The notes under the pieces were generated by a model. The model was not told the DNA's origin. It saw only the letters and a program-made list of their open reading frames with translations, and made no database searches. From Psychrobacter immobilis (GTDB lineage Bacteria; Pseudomonadota; Gammaproteobacteria; Pseudomonadales; Moraxellaceae), in NCBI GenBank assembly GCA_904846265.1, contig CAJHAA010000017.1, forward strand, positions 1 through 64,000: DNA of 64,000 nt, read 5' to 3'. Made by a program: the position numbers and the translations under genes. Every line of letters starts with the position of its first letter. The first letter of the stretch is position 1. Positions 1 to 7,867 of the stretch are shown here, piece after piece.

Positions 1-77
1 GGATAGTCGCCCAACGCTTCTATCAGCATGCGAACGGCGCGTTCTTTAATCTCAGGAGTGTAGGTTTGTTTTTTCAT
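1..77 (-). CDS. IS3-family transposase OrfA, N-terminal part only (runs off the window)
   Basis: Read on the minus strand from the ATG at 77-75, the protein begins MKKQTYTPEIKERAVRMLIE and continues to the window edge. This is the characteristic start of the helix-turn-helix OrfA of IS3-family transposases, which recognises the element ends; OrfB with the DDE catalytic domain would follow by frameshift further left. Only about 25 codons are present, so intactness cannot be judged. The start codon lies 50 bp inside the inverted repeat end, the usual arrangement. Confidence 0.8.
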   Translation of the reverse strand, partial: MKKQTYTPEIKERAVRMLIEALGDY

Positions 78-127
78 TGTCGTATTCTCTCAGAATGTTG
101 AGTCTCCGACAATCCCGGGGCGGTTCA
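1..127 (-). mobile_element. End of an IS3-family insertion sequence (continues left of window)
   Basis: The terminal inverted repeat is visible at about 101-127 and ends in ...CGGTTCA, so read from the element outward it begins TGAACCGCCCCGGG, the TG...CA end typical of IS3-family elements. Inside it, on the minus strand, is the start of an OrfA-type transposase (1-77). The boundary with chromosomal DNA is at 127/128. The other end and any target-site duplication lie outside the window. Confidence 0.8.
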
Positions 128-751
128 CCTTATTCTTTCGATACATCTGTTATTGAACATTTAAGTTATCCAAAAGACTTAAGATATCATGATATTGAAA
201 TCTTCAAAGAAAATTTAAAAGATAGAATAAAAAAGACTTATAAGGCATATGAAAATGACCCTGAAAATTACTCCACCTTCTTAAAAAACTATGGTGCTTT
301 TAAAGCTCCATTAATTACCGAAGAAACAGTTTCTGTTGATAGATATGTATTAGATACTCTTAAAGATCTTCAAGTATCTGTCAGTCGCCTCTCTCATTCT
401 ATGAGCTCTAAACCCATAAACTACAACAACAAAACTCAGTTTATAAGAAATGCGTCAGCACACCAACTAGATTTTTATGGTCATGAAGAACCCAATATTT
501 TAGAGTTTTATCTTGACGGAATTAGAGATAAAGACGAGTTATCTATAAACCTACAAGATGTCTTAGCGGAATTTAGTTTTCTTATAGAAAAAGTAAGTTT
601 TAACTCAGGGAAGCTCTTTATTAAAGTTAAGAGTAGTAGTCACGAGGATCTTGATATTGTTGGAGAAGTAATCTCTCAAATAGAAGGGTTAGGTTATGAG
701 ATAGATGAGTTAGATCATAATATATATAGACTATCTGAAGGTAGGGGATAG
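77..751 (+). CDS. Unknown protein, 5' end replaced by IS sequence (probable interrupted gene)
   Basis: The frame is open from a TTG at 77 to the stop at 751, but codons before 128 lie inside the IS3-family end, so the first 17 residues are read from the inverted repeat and are not native. The genuine part starts near PYSFDTSVIEHL and ends LSEGRG. It is a hydrophilic, probably soluble protein with no signal peptide or membrane segment; I recognise no domain. The C-terminal 90 residues look like a compact alpha/beta region. The original start is presumably beyond the IS, left of the window. It is followed 4 bp later by the Mrr-like nuclease gene, so the two were probably one operon. An ATG at 95 within the IS end could still allow a fusion product, but no ribosome binding site is obvious. 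Confidence 0.5.
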   Translation: MSYSLRMLSLRQSRGGSPYSFDTSVIEHLSYPKDLRYHDIEIFKENLKDRIKKTYKAYENDPENYSTFLKNYGAFKAPLITEETVSVDRYVLDTLKDLQVSVSRLSHSMSSKPINYNNKTQFIRNASAHQLDFYGHEEPNILEFYLDGIRDKDELSINLQDVLAEFSFLIEKVSFNSGKLFIKVKSSSHEDLDIVGEVISQIEGLGYEIDELDHNIYRLSEGRG

Positions 752-755
752 ATTA

Positions 756-1721
756 ATGACTCCAAAAGAGTTCGAACAGATAGTTGGTCGCATAATCTCA
801 ATTATGGTTAAATCAGGTGACGAAGTAGTTTGGAATGATAAAATTCCTGATCCTGATAACTCAAAGCAGATCAGACAAATCGATATTGCGATTAATCATG
901 ACGGTTTAAAAAGTCATATTGAGTGCAGGCATCATAGCGCACCCCAAGACGTAAAATGGATTGAAGAGTTAATAGGTAGAAAGTTGAGTCTCGATGCTTC
1001 TGCGATGATAGCGGTATCTAGCTCAGGTTTTACCGAAGGTGCAACTAAAAAAGCTGAAAAACGTGGTATTTTTCTTCATACTCTAACTGAACATTCACCT
1101 GACATAGCCCATACATGGGGTCGTCGATCTAAGTTTGAGATTGGATATTATGGTTTTCATCCCTTAGATATACAGCTAGTATTTGATGAGTTACCAAAAG
1201 CCAGTCTTCAAGAAGTTGCAAGCGCCTTCAAAGTTAAGAATGATTTCATCGAGACCACTTTTAATGAGCTAAAATACGCAATAAATGGAAATGAAGATAT
1301 AAAGGCTTTCCCATATGATTTACAAGTAGAAATTGATGCTGGATGTATTGATTTATTCGATAAAAGTATTAAAAAAGTTAAGGTGAAAGCGACAACTTAT
1401 TCTATGAAAGAGGTTGTAGAGCTTCCATCGCTAATGACATTTTCGCAAAGCTCTCATGACTATCAAGATTTAGCTAGAGTTGAAAGATCAGATGCTCATA
1501 ATTCGGAAATGATTTTTGCAGGATCAAGAGTGAAGATACAAATTGACATAACCAAAATATTGAATATAGAAAGTAACAAAATTTTTTCAGGTCGTATCGA
1601 TTTGGGTTTACGTCGAAAAACTCAAATTCCTGAAGTAGAATGTATAGGTAGTGCTGACCATGAAATATCACTTTATGATGTCGGTTTTAGTGTGAGCGAT
1701 TTATCTGGTAATGCGTTGTAA
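756..1721 (+). CDS. Mrr-like restriction endonuclease-fold protein
   Basis: A 321-residue protein. The N-terminal 110 residues fit a restriction-endonuclease-like (Mrr-type, PD-(D/E)xK) fold: a helix with EFEQIVGRI, D43 in QIDIAI, E56 in HIECRHH, and a downstream strand followed by a helix (SSGFTEGATKKAEKRGI), as in type IV Mrr proteins. The usual ExK is E56-x-R58 here, so the catalytic lysine is replaced by arginine. The C-terminal 200 residues are unrecognised and may bind a target or partner. The gene starts 4 bp after the interrupted upstream gene. A role in cleaving foreign or modified DNA is inferred from fold and context; loss of nuclease activity is possible. Confidence 0.65.
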   Translation: MTPKEFEQIVGRIISIMVKSGDEVVWNDKIPDPDNSKQIRQIDIAINHDGLKSHIECRHHSAPQDVKWIEELIGRKLSLDASAMIAVSSSGFTEGATKKAEKRGIFLHTLTEHSPDIAHTWGRRSKFEIGYYGFHPLDIQLVFDELPKASLQEVASAFKVKNDFIETTFNELKYAINGNEDIKAFPYDLQVEIDAGCIDLFDKSIKKVKVKATTYSMKEVVELPSLMTFSQSSHDYQDLARVERSDAHNSEMIFAGSRVKIQIDITKILNIESNKIFSGRIDLGLRRKTQIPEVECIGSADHEISLYDVGFSVSDLSGNAL

Positions 1722-1731
1722 TTTGATTTAC

Positions 1732-1923
1732 TCACTCACGTTCCAAGTTACTATTTACAGTCTCTCTCTGAGCCCCAGCAATCAACTCACGCACCCGAGC
1801 ACTTTCCCTCAGCACACAAGCATCATAAGCAGAGAGCGGTTCGGACTCTTGCTCTTTTTCCTTATCTTGCTTGGCTTTTTCTGCTAAATACTTTTCAAGT
1901 TTATCGGCTTCAGAATCGCTCAT
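1732..1923 (-). CDS. Small charged hypothetical protein
   Basis: A 63-residue ORF, rich in Glu, Lys and Asp (EADKLEKYLAEKAKQDKEKE), likely a single charged helix or coiled coil. A GGGGGA Shine-Dalgarno-like run lies 6 nt upstream of the ATG at 1923, which supports translation. It converges with the nuclease gene, leaving about 10 bp between the two stop codons. I recognise no family. A short terminator sits just upstream, so it must have its own promoter in about 30 bp or be read through from tdh. Confidence 0.45.
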   Translation of the reverse strand: MSDSEADKLEKYLAEKAKQDKEKEQESEPLSAYDACVLRESARVRELIAGAQRETVNSNLERE

Positions 1924-1954
1924 AGTTTATCCCCCATATAATTTTTACCCTATA

Positions 1955-1984
1955 AAAAACGGCACTGAAATCAGTGCCGTTTTA
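1955..1984. terminator. Bidirectional Rho-independent terminator downstream of tdh
   Basis: The stem CGGCACTGA / TCAGTGCCG has a 2-nt AA loop, with an A-run on the left and a T-run on the right. It would end tdh transcription on the minus strand. Confidence 0.8.
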
Positions 1985-2042
1985 TCAGTCGTGACAATGT
2001 AAATCCTAATCACGACTCCTCAAATACTGACGCAGCACATTA

Positions 2043-3068
2043 TCAATCCCAGCTTAAAATCACTTTACCACATTGCCCACTTTCCATGATATCAAAGCCT
2101 TCTTGAAAGTCATCAATGTGCATGCGATGGGTAATGATGGGCGATAGATCAATACCGCTAATCAGCATTTGCTCCATCTGATACCACGTCTCCCACATCT
2201 CACGGCCATAAATACCTTTTAGGGTTAATGCCTTAAAAATAATCTTGCTCCAATCCACCGTGGTGGTGTTAGGTAAAATACCCAAGAGAGAGATTTTAGA
2301 GCCGTTATACATATTACTAATCATCGAATCAAAGGCCTGAGGCGAGCCTGACATCTCAAGCCCAATATCAAAGCCGTGCATTTTTAACTCAGCAATGGCA
2401 CCTTCGATGGTTTCCCCTTTGGCTGGGTTGATGGTCATCGTCGCGCCCATTTTTTTGGCAAGCGCTAGGCGATAATCACTGATATCACTGACCACAATAT
2501 TACGCGCCCCTGCGAAGCGGCAAATCGCTGTCGCCATTGAACCAATCAGTCCCGCACCCGTAATCAGGACATCCTCACCAAGGACAGGAAATGAAAGGGC
2601 AGTATGCGTGGCATTGCCAAAGGGGTCCATAATGGCTGCCATCTCATCGCTAATACGCTCATCGAGCTTGATGACATTATCGGCAGGTATCACCAAATAT
2701 TCGGCAAACGCGCCATCGCGGTCGACGCCCACGCCGATGGTGTTTTCACACACATGCAGCTTGCCACGGCGACAGTTACGGCAATGCCCGCAAGCGATAT
2801 GTCCTTCGCCAGTGACTCGGTCGCCCAGTTCAAAGTGCTTGACGCCATCGCCTATTTCACTAATGATACCGACGTATTCGTGTCCGATGATCATCGGCGT
2901 CTTGATGGTTCGTTCTGACCATTCATCCCATTTGTAAATGTGCAAATCTGTACCACAAATGGCGGTTTTCTTAATTTTAATTTTAACGTCATTGATGCCA
3001 ACAGTGGGTTCTGGCATGTCTTGCATCCAGATGCCTTTTTTGGCATGTGCTTTAACCAGTGCTTTCAT
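2043..3068 (-). CDS. tdh: L-threonine 3-dehydrogenase
   Basis: A zinc-dependent alcohol-dehydrogenase-family enzyme oxidising L-threonine to 2-amino-3-ketobutyrate with NAD+. At 341 residues it equals the E. coli Tdh length. Visible are the catalytic zinc region ([19 protein letters not shown]), the structural zinc cysteines in [15 protein letters not shown], and the Rossmann glycine motif [11 protein letters not shown]. It lies 77 bp downstream of kbl on the same strand, the enzyme taking the next step, so the two form the threonine-to-glycine catabolic pair in kbl-tdh order as in E. coli. Cytoplasmic. Confidence 0.97.
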   Translation of the reverse strand: MKALVKAHAKKGIWMQDMPEPTVGINDVKIKIKKTAICGTDLHIYKWDEWSERTIKTPMIIGHEYVGIISEIGDGVKHFELGDRVTGEGHIACGHCRNCRRGKLHVCENTIGVGVDRDGAFAEYLVIPADNVIKLDERISDEMAAIMDPFGNATHTALSFPVLGEDVLITGAGLIGSMATAICRFAGARNIVVSDISDYRLALAKKMGATMTINPAKGETIEGAIAELKMHGFDIGLEMSGSPQAFDSMISNMYNGSKISLLGILPNTTTVDWSKIIFKALTLKGIYGREMWETWYQMEQMLISGIDLSPIITHRMHIDDFQEGFDIMESGQCGKVILSWD

Positions 3069-3145
3069 ACTTTTCTCTTATTTAACGGTGTTGTACTTAA
3101 TGGTTGAATCTAGCGAGTGAATATCGAACAAATACCGAACGATGC

Positions 3146-4336
3146 TTAATCAATCACTTTCATTTGCTTGGCGACTTTAATAAAGGCGGTGATACACTTG
3201 TCTAGCTGCTCGCGAGTATGGGCAGCAGAGAGTTGGACACGGATGCGAGCTTGGTCTTTGGGTACGACAGGGTAGAAGAAGCCAATCACATAAATGCCTT
3301 CTTCAAGCAGCGCATCTGCCATTTGCTGCGAGACATTGGCGTCATAAAGCATAACCGCACAAATTGCCGATGCGGTGGGCTTGATATCGAAGCCTGCATC
3401 TTGCATTTTTTTCACAAAATAGGCGGTATTCTCATGCAATTTATCTTGTAGGGTATTGTCTTGCGACAGCATCTCAAACGCTTTTACCCCAGCCGCCGCT
3501 ACCATAGGAGGAATGGAGTTTGAAAACAGATACGGGCGTGAGCGCTGACGCAACATCTCAACGATTTCTTTTTTACCTGTGGTAAAGCCGCCAATAGCAC
3601 CGCCAAATGCCTTGCCCAAGGTGCCAGTAATCAGCTCAATATCACCACGTAGATTGAACAATTCAGTCACGCCGCCACCAGTGTGACCGACCACACCTGC
3701 TGAATGCGACTCGTCAATCATTACCATGGCATCATATTTTTGTGCCAACGCATAAATCTCATCCATTGGTGCGACATTACCATCCATCGAAAACACACCA
3801 TCGGTCACAATCAAACGAAAACGCTGTGCTTGCGCTGCTTGTAATTGCGTCTCTAAATCTTGCATATCCGCATTGGCATAGCGATAGCGCGCGGCTTTAC
3901 ATAGGCGTACACCATCGATGATTGAGGCATGATTTAGCGAATCAGAAATAATGGCATCTTCACTGGTCAGTAGTGGCTCAAAGGCACCGCCATTGGCATC
4001 GAAACAGGCCGCATAAAGAATCGTATCTTCGGTATTAAAAAACTTAGAAATTGACGCCTCTAACTGCTTATGCAAATCTTGCGTCCCACAAATAAAACGC
4101 ACCGATGACATGCCATAACCTGAGTTTTCGATGGCTTCGATAGCCGCCTTTTTAATCTCAGGGTGGTCAGACAATCCAAGATAATTATTGGCACAGAAGT
4201 TAAGCACTTCACGGCCATCAGTGATCTTGATTAGCGCATCTTGCGGAGAGGTGATCACGCGCTCATTTTTATACAGTCCTGCCGCGCGTATGTCGCTGAT
4301 TTCTTGTTGTAGATGTTTCTGAAAGTCTTGATACAT
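3146..4336 (-). CDS. kbl: Glycine C-acetyltransferase (2-amino-3-ketobutyrate CoA ligase)
   Basis: A PLP-dependent alpha-oxoamine synthase that cleaves 2-amino-3-ketobutyrate with CoA to glycine and acetyl-CoA. At 396 residues it matches the family. Visible are DESHSAGVVG (PLP-binding Asp/His region) and the Schiff-base lysine in TLGKAFGGAIGG. It precedes tdh in the same operon. The acetyl-CoA produced links to the nearby pta-ackA pathway. An upstream pdxJ (93 bp away, same strand) makes a precursor of its PLP cofactor, which may explain the clustering. Confidence 0.97.
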   Translation of the reverse strand: MYQDFQKHLQQEISDIRAAGLYKNERVITSPQDALIKITDGREVLNFCANNYLGLSDHPEIKKAAIEAIENSGYGMSSVRFICGTQDLHKQLEASISKFFNTEDTILYAACFDANGGAFEPLLTSEDAIISDSLNHASIIDGVRLCKAARYRYANADMQDLETQLQAAQAQRFRLIVTDGVFSMDGNVAPMDEIYALAQKYDAMVMIDESHSAGVVGHTGGGVTELFNLRGDIELITGTLGKAFGGAIGGFTTGKKEIVEMLRQRSRPYLFSNSIPPMVAAAGVKAFEMLSQDNTLQDKLHENTAYFVKKMQDAGFDIKPTASAICAVMLYDANVSQQMADALLEEGIYVIGFFYPVVPKDQARIRVQLSAAHTREQLDKCITAFIKVAKQMKVID

Positions 4337-4429
4337 AAAGATTCCTTTTTTAATATTATTAGCGTTTGCATTGATAATGCAGATATTAGGACTGCTGATA
4401 GAACCAAACTATTTGCTTATTAATACGGG

Positions 4430-5176
4430 TTAAGCACAGATGTCTAAATACTGACGCACGACATTATCCATGCCTTGCTCCAATGATTCAATCGTAAATG
4501 CATGACCAATCGACACTTCAGCGATATCACTAAGCGCGAGCAAGTCAGCCAAATTTTCCAAATTCAAATCATGACCCGCATTGACGCGGATGCCGTTTTG
4601 ATTAGCTAGATTAATACAGTCGCTAAAGCGTTGCTTGACCTCATCGAAATCAATATTGTCATCGCTCTTACCATTACTGTAGGCGCGCGCCCATTCTTCG
4701 GTATACATCTCGATCGTTTGTACATCGCTCTCGATGACGGCTTTGATTTGTTCGATATCAGGGTCGATGAACACCGCACAGCGCGTACCAAAGGCTTGCA
4801 GCTCTTTACTCAACGTTGATAAAAACTCATGATGGGTGATGATATCAAAGCCATGATCCGAGGTCAGCTGATCGTCACTGTCTGGCACGAGCGTACATTG
4901 ATGCGGTTTTACTTCACGGATAATCTTTAAGAACTGCTCGTTTGGATTGCCTTCGATATTGAACTCAATCTCTGGGTAGTCCTTTAAAAATGCACTGATA
5001 TCATAGACATCTTGATATCTGATATGACGCTCATCGGGTCTCGGGTGTACGGTAAAGCCTTTAACCCCTAGGTCAATCAGCTTTTTCACAAAGTACAATA
5101 AGTTAGGGTAGTCAGTGCCGCGCGAGTTGCGGATTAAAGCCAATTTATTCAAATTTACGCTAAATAATGTGCTCAT
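4430..5176 (-). CDS. pdxJ: Pyridoxine 5'-phosphate synthase, variant type
   Basis: A TIM-barrel enzyme condensing 1-deoxyxylulose 5-phosphate with 3-amino-1-hydroxyacetone phosphate in vitamin B6 synthesis. Retained motifs are the N-terminal RNSRGTDYP, TVHPRPDERHI (catalytic His), FNIEGNP (catalytic Glu region), VNAGHDLN and SIGHAF. The usual proteobacterial start VNIDHxATLRNARG is VNLNKLALIRNSRG here, with DH replaced by NK, a feature I associate with Bacteroidetes-type PdxJ. The gene lies next to kbl, not by recO as in E. coli, so a second canonical pdxJ may exist elsewhere. Its substrate DXP is made by Dxs, encoded at 41.8 kb. Confidence 0.85.
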   Translation of the reverse strand: MSTLFSVNLNKLALIRNSRGTDYPNLLYFVKKLIDLGVKGFTVHPRPDERHIRYQDVYDISAFLKDYPEIEFNIEGNPNEQFLKIIREVKPHQCTLVPDSDDQLTSDHGFDIITHHEFLSTLSKELQAFGTRCAVFIDPDIEQIKAVIESDVQTIEMYTEEWARAYSNGKSDDNIDFDEVKQRFSDCINLANQNGIRVNAGHDLNLENLADLLALSDIAEVSIGHAFTIESLEQGMDNVVRQYLDICA

Positions 5177-5226
5177 AGTATTTCCTTTCTCATTGTTGTT
5201 ATGGATATATTTTTGGTTATTAATGG

Positions 5227-6102
5227 CTAATAAAAATCGTTGGTATCAGCATACTTCTTATTCAATGCCTTTAAAATAGCATAAGTCTCTAAGTCTACCG
5301 TTCCTGTTGGGTTACGGGGTCTAAAATGCAGCTGAAAGGCATAGACGACATCGCGACTGGCTTTGTCCCATTCATCACTGCTATTAATTTGATAGCCATA
5401 CTCGCGAAATTGCTGCTTCAGATCAGGTATCGTAGCCGCTGCAAATGCTTCTATATCCATCATCGCAAGCTTATCAGCATCATCATACCAAGCGCCGATG
5501 CCATATTGCTTATACAGTTGCTCCCAAGGAAACTTGGCACCGGGGTCTATCTTGCGCGAGGGTGCCATATCCGAGTGACCGATGATGTTTTTTGGTGAGA
5601 TGTCATATCTGGCGGTGATATCTTGCACCAACTCCGCCACCTTTTTAATCTGCCACTCATTAAATGCCACATAATGGTCATAAGGATGATAGTCGAGTTC
5701 GCCATTCTTTAGCGCATCTTTATATTCAGGCGCAATCCCTGCATTGACAATTTCGATGCCGATAGAGGTATCGTTCAAGATGGTTCTACCCGCAAAGCCA
5801 CCATCACCTGCATGCCAAGCGCGTTCGTTTTCTGGTACTAGATTATAAATTTTATCATCGTCATTATCTAACACTAGATAGTGCGCGCTCACCTTGCCTG
5901 TGGTCAGTGTATTGATCGATCGGTCATTATCTGACACCGTGTAGTGCAGCACAATGGTTTTGATGCGCTCGCTTTTGCCAGTGGCTTGATAGGTTTTACT
6001 ATCCACGATGTAGCTTTTGGTGGTCGCTACTGGAGAAGTCGTGGTCACGCAGCCAATCAAGGGCAGTGTTAGGCCAAACGCTAAAAAGATATTTTTTACC
6101 AT
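5227..6102 (-). CDS. amiD: N-acetylmuramoyl-L-alanine amidase, AmiD-like lipoprotein
   Basis: A zinc amidase (Amidase_2/PGRP fold) that cuts the MurNAc-L-Ala bond of peptidoglycan or its fragments. I chose the ATG at 6102 because it gives a clean lipoprotein signal (MVKNIFLAFGLTLPLIGC); the frame is open to 6165 upstream. Zinc ligands are visible in VLHYT, GHSDM and the Asp of KIDPG. A C-terminal peptidoglycan-binding domain (about residues 205-280) includes VVYAFQLHFRP and GTVDLETYAILKAL. The layout matches AmiD, an outer-membrane amidase. A family 1 repeat starts 35 bp upstream of the start codon, so promoter elements may lie in it. Confidence 0.88.
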   Translation of the reverse strand: MVKNIFLAFGLTLPLIGCVTTTSPVATTKSYIVDSKTYQATGKSERIKTIVLHYTVSDNDRSINTLTTGKVSAHYLVLDNDDDKIYNLVPENERAWHAGDGGFAGRTILNDTSIGIEIVNAGIAPEYKDALKNGELDYHPYDHYVAFNEWQIKKVAELVQDITARYDISPKNIIGHSDMAPSRKIDPGAKFPWEQLYKQYGIGAWYDDADKLAMMDIEAFAAATIPDLKQQFREYGYQINSSDEWDKASRDVVYAFQLHFRPRNPTGTVDLETYAILKALNKKYADTNDFY

Positions 6103-6135
6103 GAAATGCTCTGTGTGAATAAAGGTGAGCTTTGA

Positions 6136-6244
6136 TATAGTCGTTTCAATATAATTTGGATACAAGGAAGGCGAGCGAAAGTACTACAAATAGTAGACTA
6201 AGCGAGCCTGATACCGTATCTGATTTATATAGGATTGACTATAC
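6136..6244 (+). repeat. Family 1 interspersed repeat, copy A
   Basis: About 107 bp with imperfect inverted ends (TATAGTCGTTTC... and ...AGGATTGACTATA), a core TACAAGGAAGGCGAGCGAAA and an internal small hairpin TACTA-CAAA-TAGTA. It closely matches copies at 23902-24010 and 59003-59113. It has no coding capacity; MITE- or REP-like. It sits between the amidase gene and the MOSC gene. Confidence 0.8.
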
Positions 6245-6304
6245 TTGCCCTTATTTTTTTATTGATAGTAGATAGATGAGGTCGAGATATCTTTGAAAGC
6301 TTTT

Positions 6305-7087
6305 TTAATTCTTGCAAATCTTTTTAGCCAATACCTTTTTCCAACTGTCTTCTAAACACTCAATCGCAAGCCAAGGTTCAATGACTTCCGCTGCAAATTT
6401 TTCTTTTGAATTTGATAGCTGCCATAATGTCTCAAGTGTCGCAAAAGGATAGGGACGTTCGATTAAATAGACGGGCAAATCAGCGCTAATCATACCATCA
6501 CGTACCACTTTGAAATACCAACCAGCGATACCTTGTTTGCTGACCCATGCCGCGATATTCGGTACTTTGGTAAACTGTCCAATTTGATCATTGATCTTGT
6601 AGCAGGGGCGGCGCGGTTGCACGATACGCAGTTGTAAATTATCAACATCATCTGTACTAGTAGCCGTATCACCATACTCAAAAACGTCACCAATGCAAAC
6701 CGTAGACTCAGTCATTTCAGGTAGACCGTTGGCGGCTTCGGTCGTGAGGTTTTCGCCCAATGTACCGACGCGGACTTTTAGACCAAATTCTGCATTGATT
6801 TTGTCATAAGTTGCAGGTGCCAGTTGATGCACGGCTTTGAGTGGGCCGCCATGATGCTTGCGATCGGCTTGTTCATCAGTAATTAATCCCATGAAATTGA
6901 CCGCGACAGGTGCGTTAATTGGCACTTTATCGATGGCACTCATTTCTTCACGAGTGAATGGCATGGCTTTGCCAGCGCGGACGCAGGTTAGATTGGCGAT
7001 ATGTAACGGCAGGGTTTGGTTAAAGTCGGCTACATTTTTTGGGGTAGAGGATGTTAGCGTTGCTATATTTATAGGTTCTAAGCTCAT
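6305..7087 (-). CDS. MOSC domain protein, YiiM-like
   Basis: A 260-residue MOSC-domain protein of the YiiM type. Motifs visible are DRKHHGGPLKAVHQ (molybdenum-cofactor site region), VGTLGENLTTE, and the conserved cysteine in QPRRPCYKIN that coordinates Moco in this superfamily. Family members reduce N-hydroxylated compounds such as 6-N-hydroxylaminopurine. The C-terminal tail (LIERPYPFATLETLW) matches YiiM-type extensions. It is cytoplasmic and encoded alone, downstream of the rsfS terminator. The substrate is inferred from YiiM and not shown by the sequence. Confidence 0.88.
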   Translation of the reverse strand: MSLEPINIATLTSSTPKNVADFNQTLPLHIANLTCVRAGKAMPFTREEMSAIDKVPINAPVAVNFMGLITDEQADRKHHGGPLKAVHQLAPATYDKINAEFGLKVRVGTLGENLTTEAANGLPEMTESTVCIGDVFEYGDTATSTDDVDNLQLRIVQPRRPCYKINDQIGQFTKVPNIAAWVSKQGIAGWYFKVVRDGMISADLPVYLIERPYPFATLETLWQLSNSKEKFAAEVIEPWLAIECLEDSWKKVLAKKICKN

Positions 7088-7248
7088 AGGTTTTCCTAAT
7101 CTATAGGGATTTATTAGGGGAGAGGCTACTTTGATACTGGTATTAATAATGCGTATTATCTTAGCTTAATCATTCATCTAATGCTAAGCATTCAGCCGCT
7201 TAATATTTAGCAGTAGGTGAAAGGGTATTAGAACGGTAAATTTTAGAC

Positions 7249-7281
7249 AAAAAAAGACCAGAATAGATATCTGGTCTTTTT
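7249..7281. terminator. Bidirectional terminator after rsfS
   Basis: The stem AAAAAGACCAGA / TCTGGTCTTTTT has a 7-nt loop and poly-A/poly-T flanks. It lies 32 bp past the rsfS stop on the minus strand. Confidence 0.85.
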
Positions 7282-7312
7282 GGTTTTCACAGCGTTATAA
7301 AAATAAATGAAA

Positions 7313-7726
7313 TTATTTATTTTTATTGCGGCGACCAGCGGTTTTCTTTTCACGCGGTACAGCGACCAGCTCAGCCAATTGCTCAGGTGATGACCATAGA
7401 CCTTCTAAGTCATAGAACTCACGGGCTTGTGGCGTCATCACATGCACGACGACAGCACCCAGATCAATCAATGTCCAGTCAGAGTCGATACCGCCTTCGC
7501 GACCAAGTGGCATAAAGCCCGCTTGCTTCGCTTCAGCGCCAACATTGTCAGCCATCGCGCGTACATGGCGCTTAGAAGTACCGTCAGCGATAACGATGCG
7601 TTCGGTTACGTCAGTCAAATCTTCTACATTCATTACGGTGATGTTCTTCGCTTTCATATCATCTAGAGCGGTCTCAACAACGGCTAAGCATTCTTTTAAG
7701 CGTTCTTCAGTCATGGTGTTGGTCAT
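7313..7726 (-). CDS. rsfS: Ribosomal silencing factor RsfS
   Basis: A member of the RsfS/YbeB/Iojap family, which binds ribosomal protein L14 and blocks subunit joining in starvation. It has 137 residues; the core includes DVTERIVIADGTSKRHVRAMAD, GREGGIDSDWTLIDLG and VVHVMTPQAREFYDLEGLW, all family hallmarks. The C-terminal tail is basic (KKTAGRRNKNK) and longer than in E. coli. It follows nadD on the same strand with a 141-bp gap; the nadD-rsfS pairing is widely conserved. Confidence 0.95.
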   Translation of the reverse strand: MTNTMTEERLKECLAVVETALDDMKAKNITVMNVEDLTDVTERIVIADGTSKRHVRAMADNVGAEAKQAGFMPLGREGGIDSDWTLIDLGAVVVHVMTPQAREFYDLEGLWSSPEQLAELVAVPREKKTAGRRNKNK

Positions 7727-7867
7727 AAATTTTGATCTCTTGAATCGTCAATATTAAAAATAAAAAGGTAAATCGTCAATTTGCATGCGTTGGCATTGTC
7801 GAATGGACTAGATGTCGCCAGTCAGCTGTAGAGACTGGATGGGCAAAATGACAAAGATAAGGCGATT

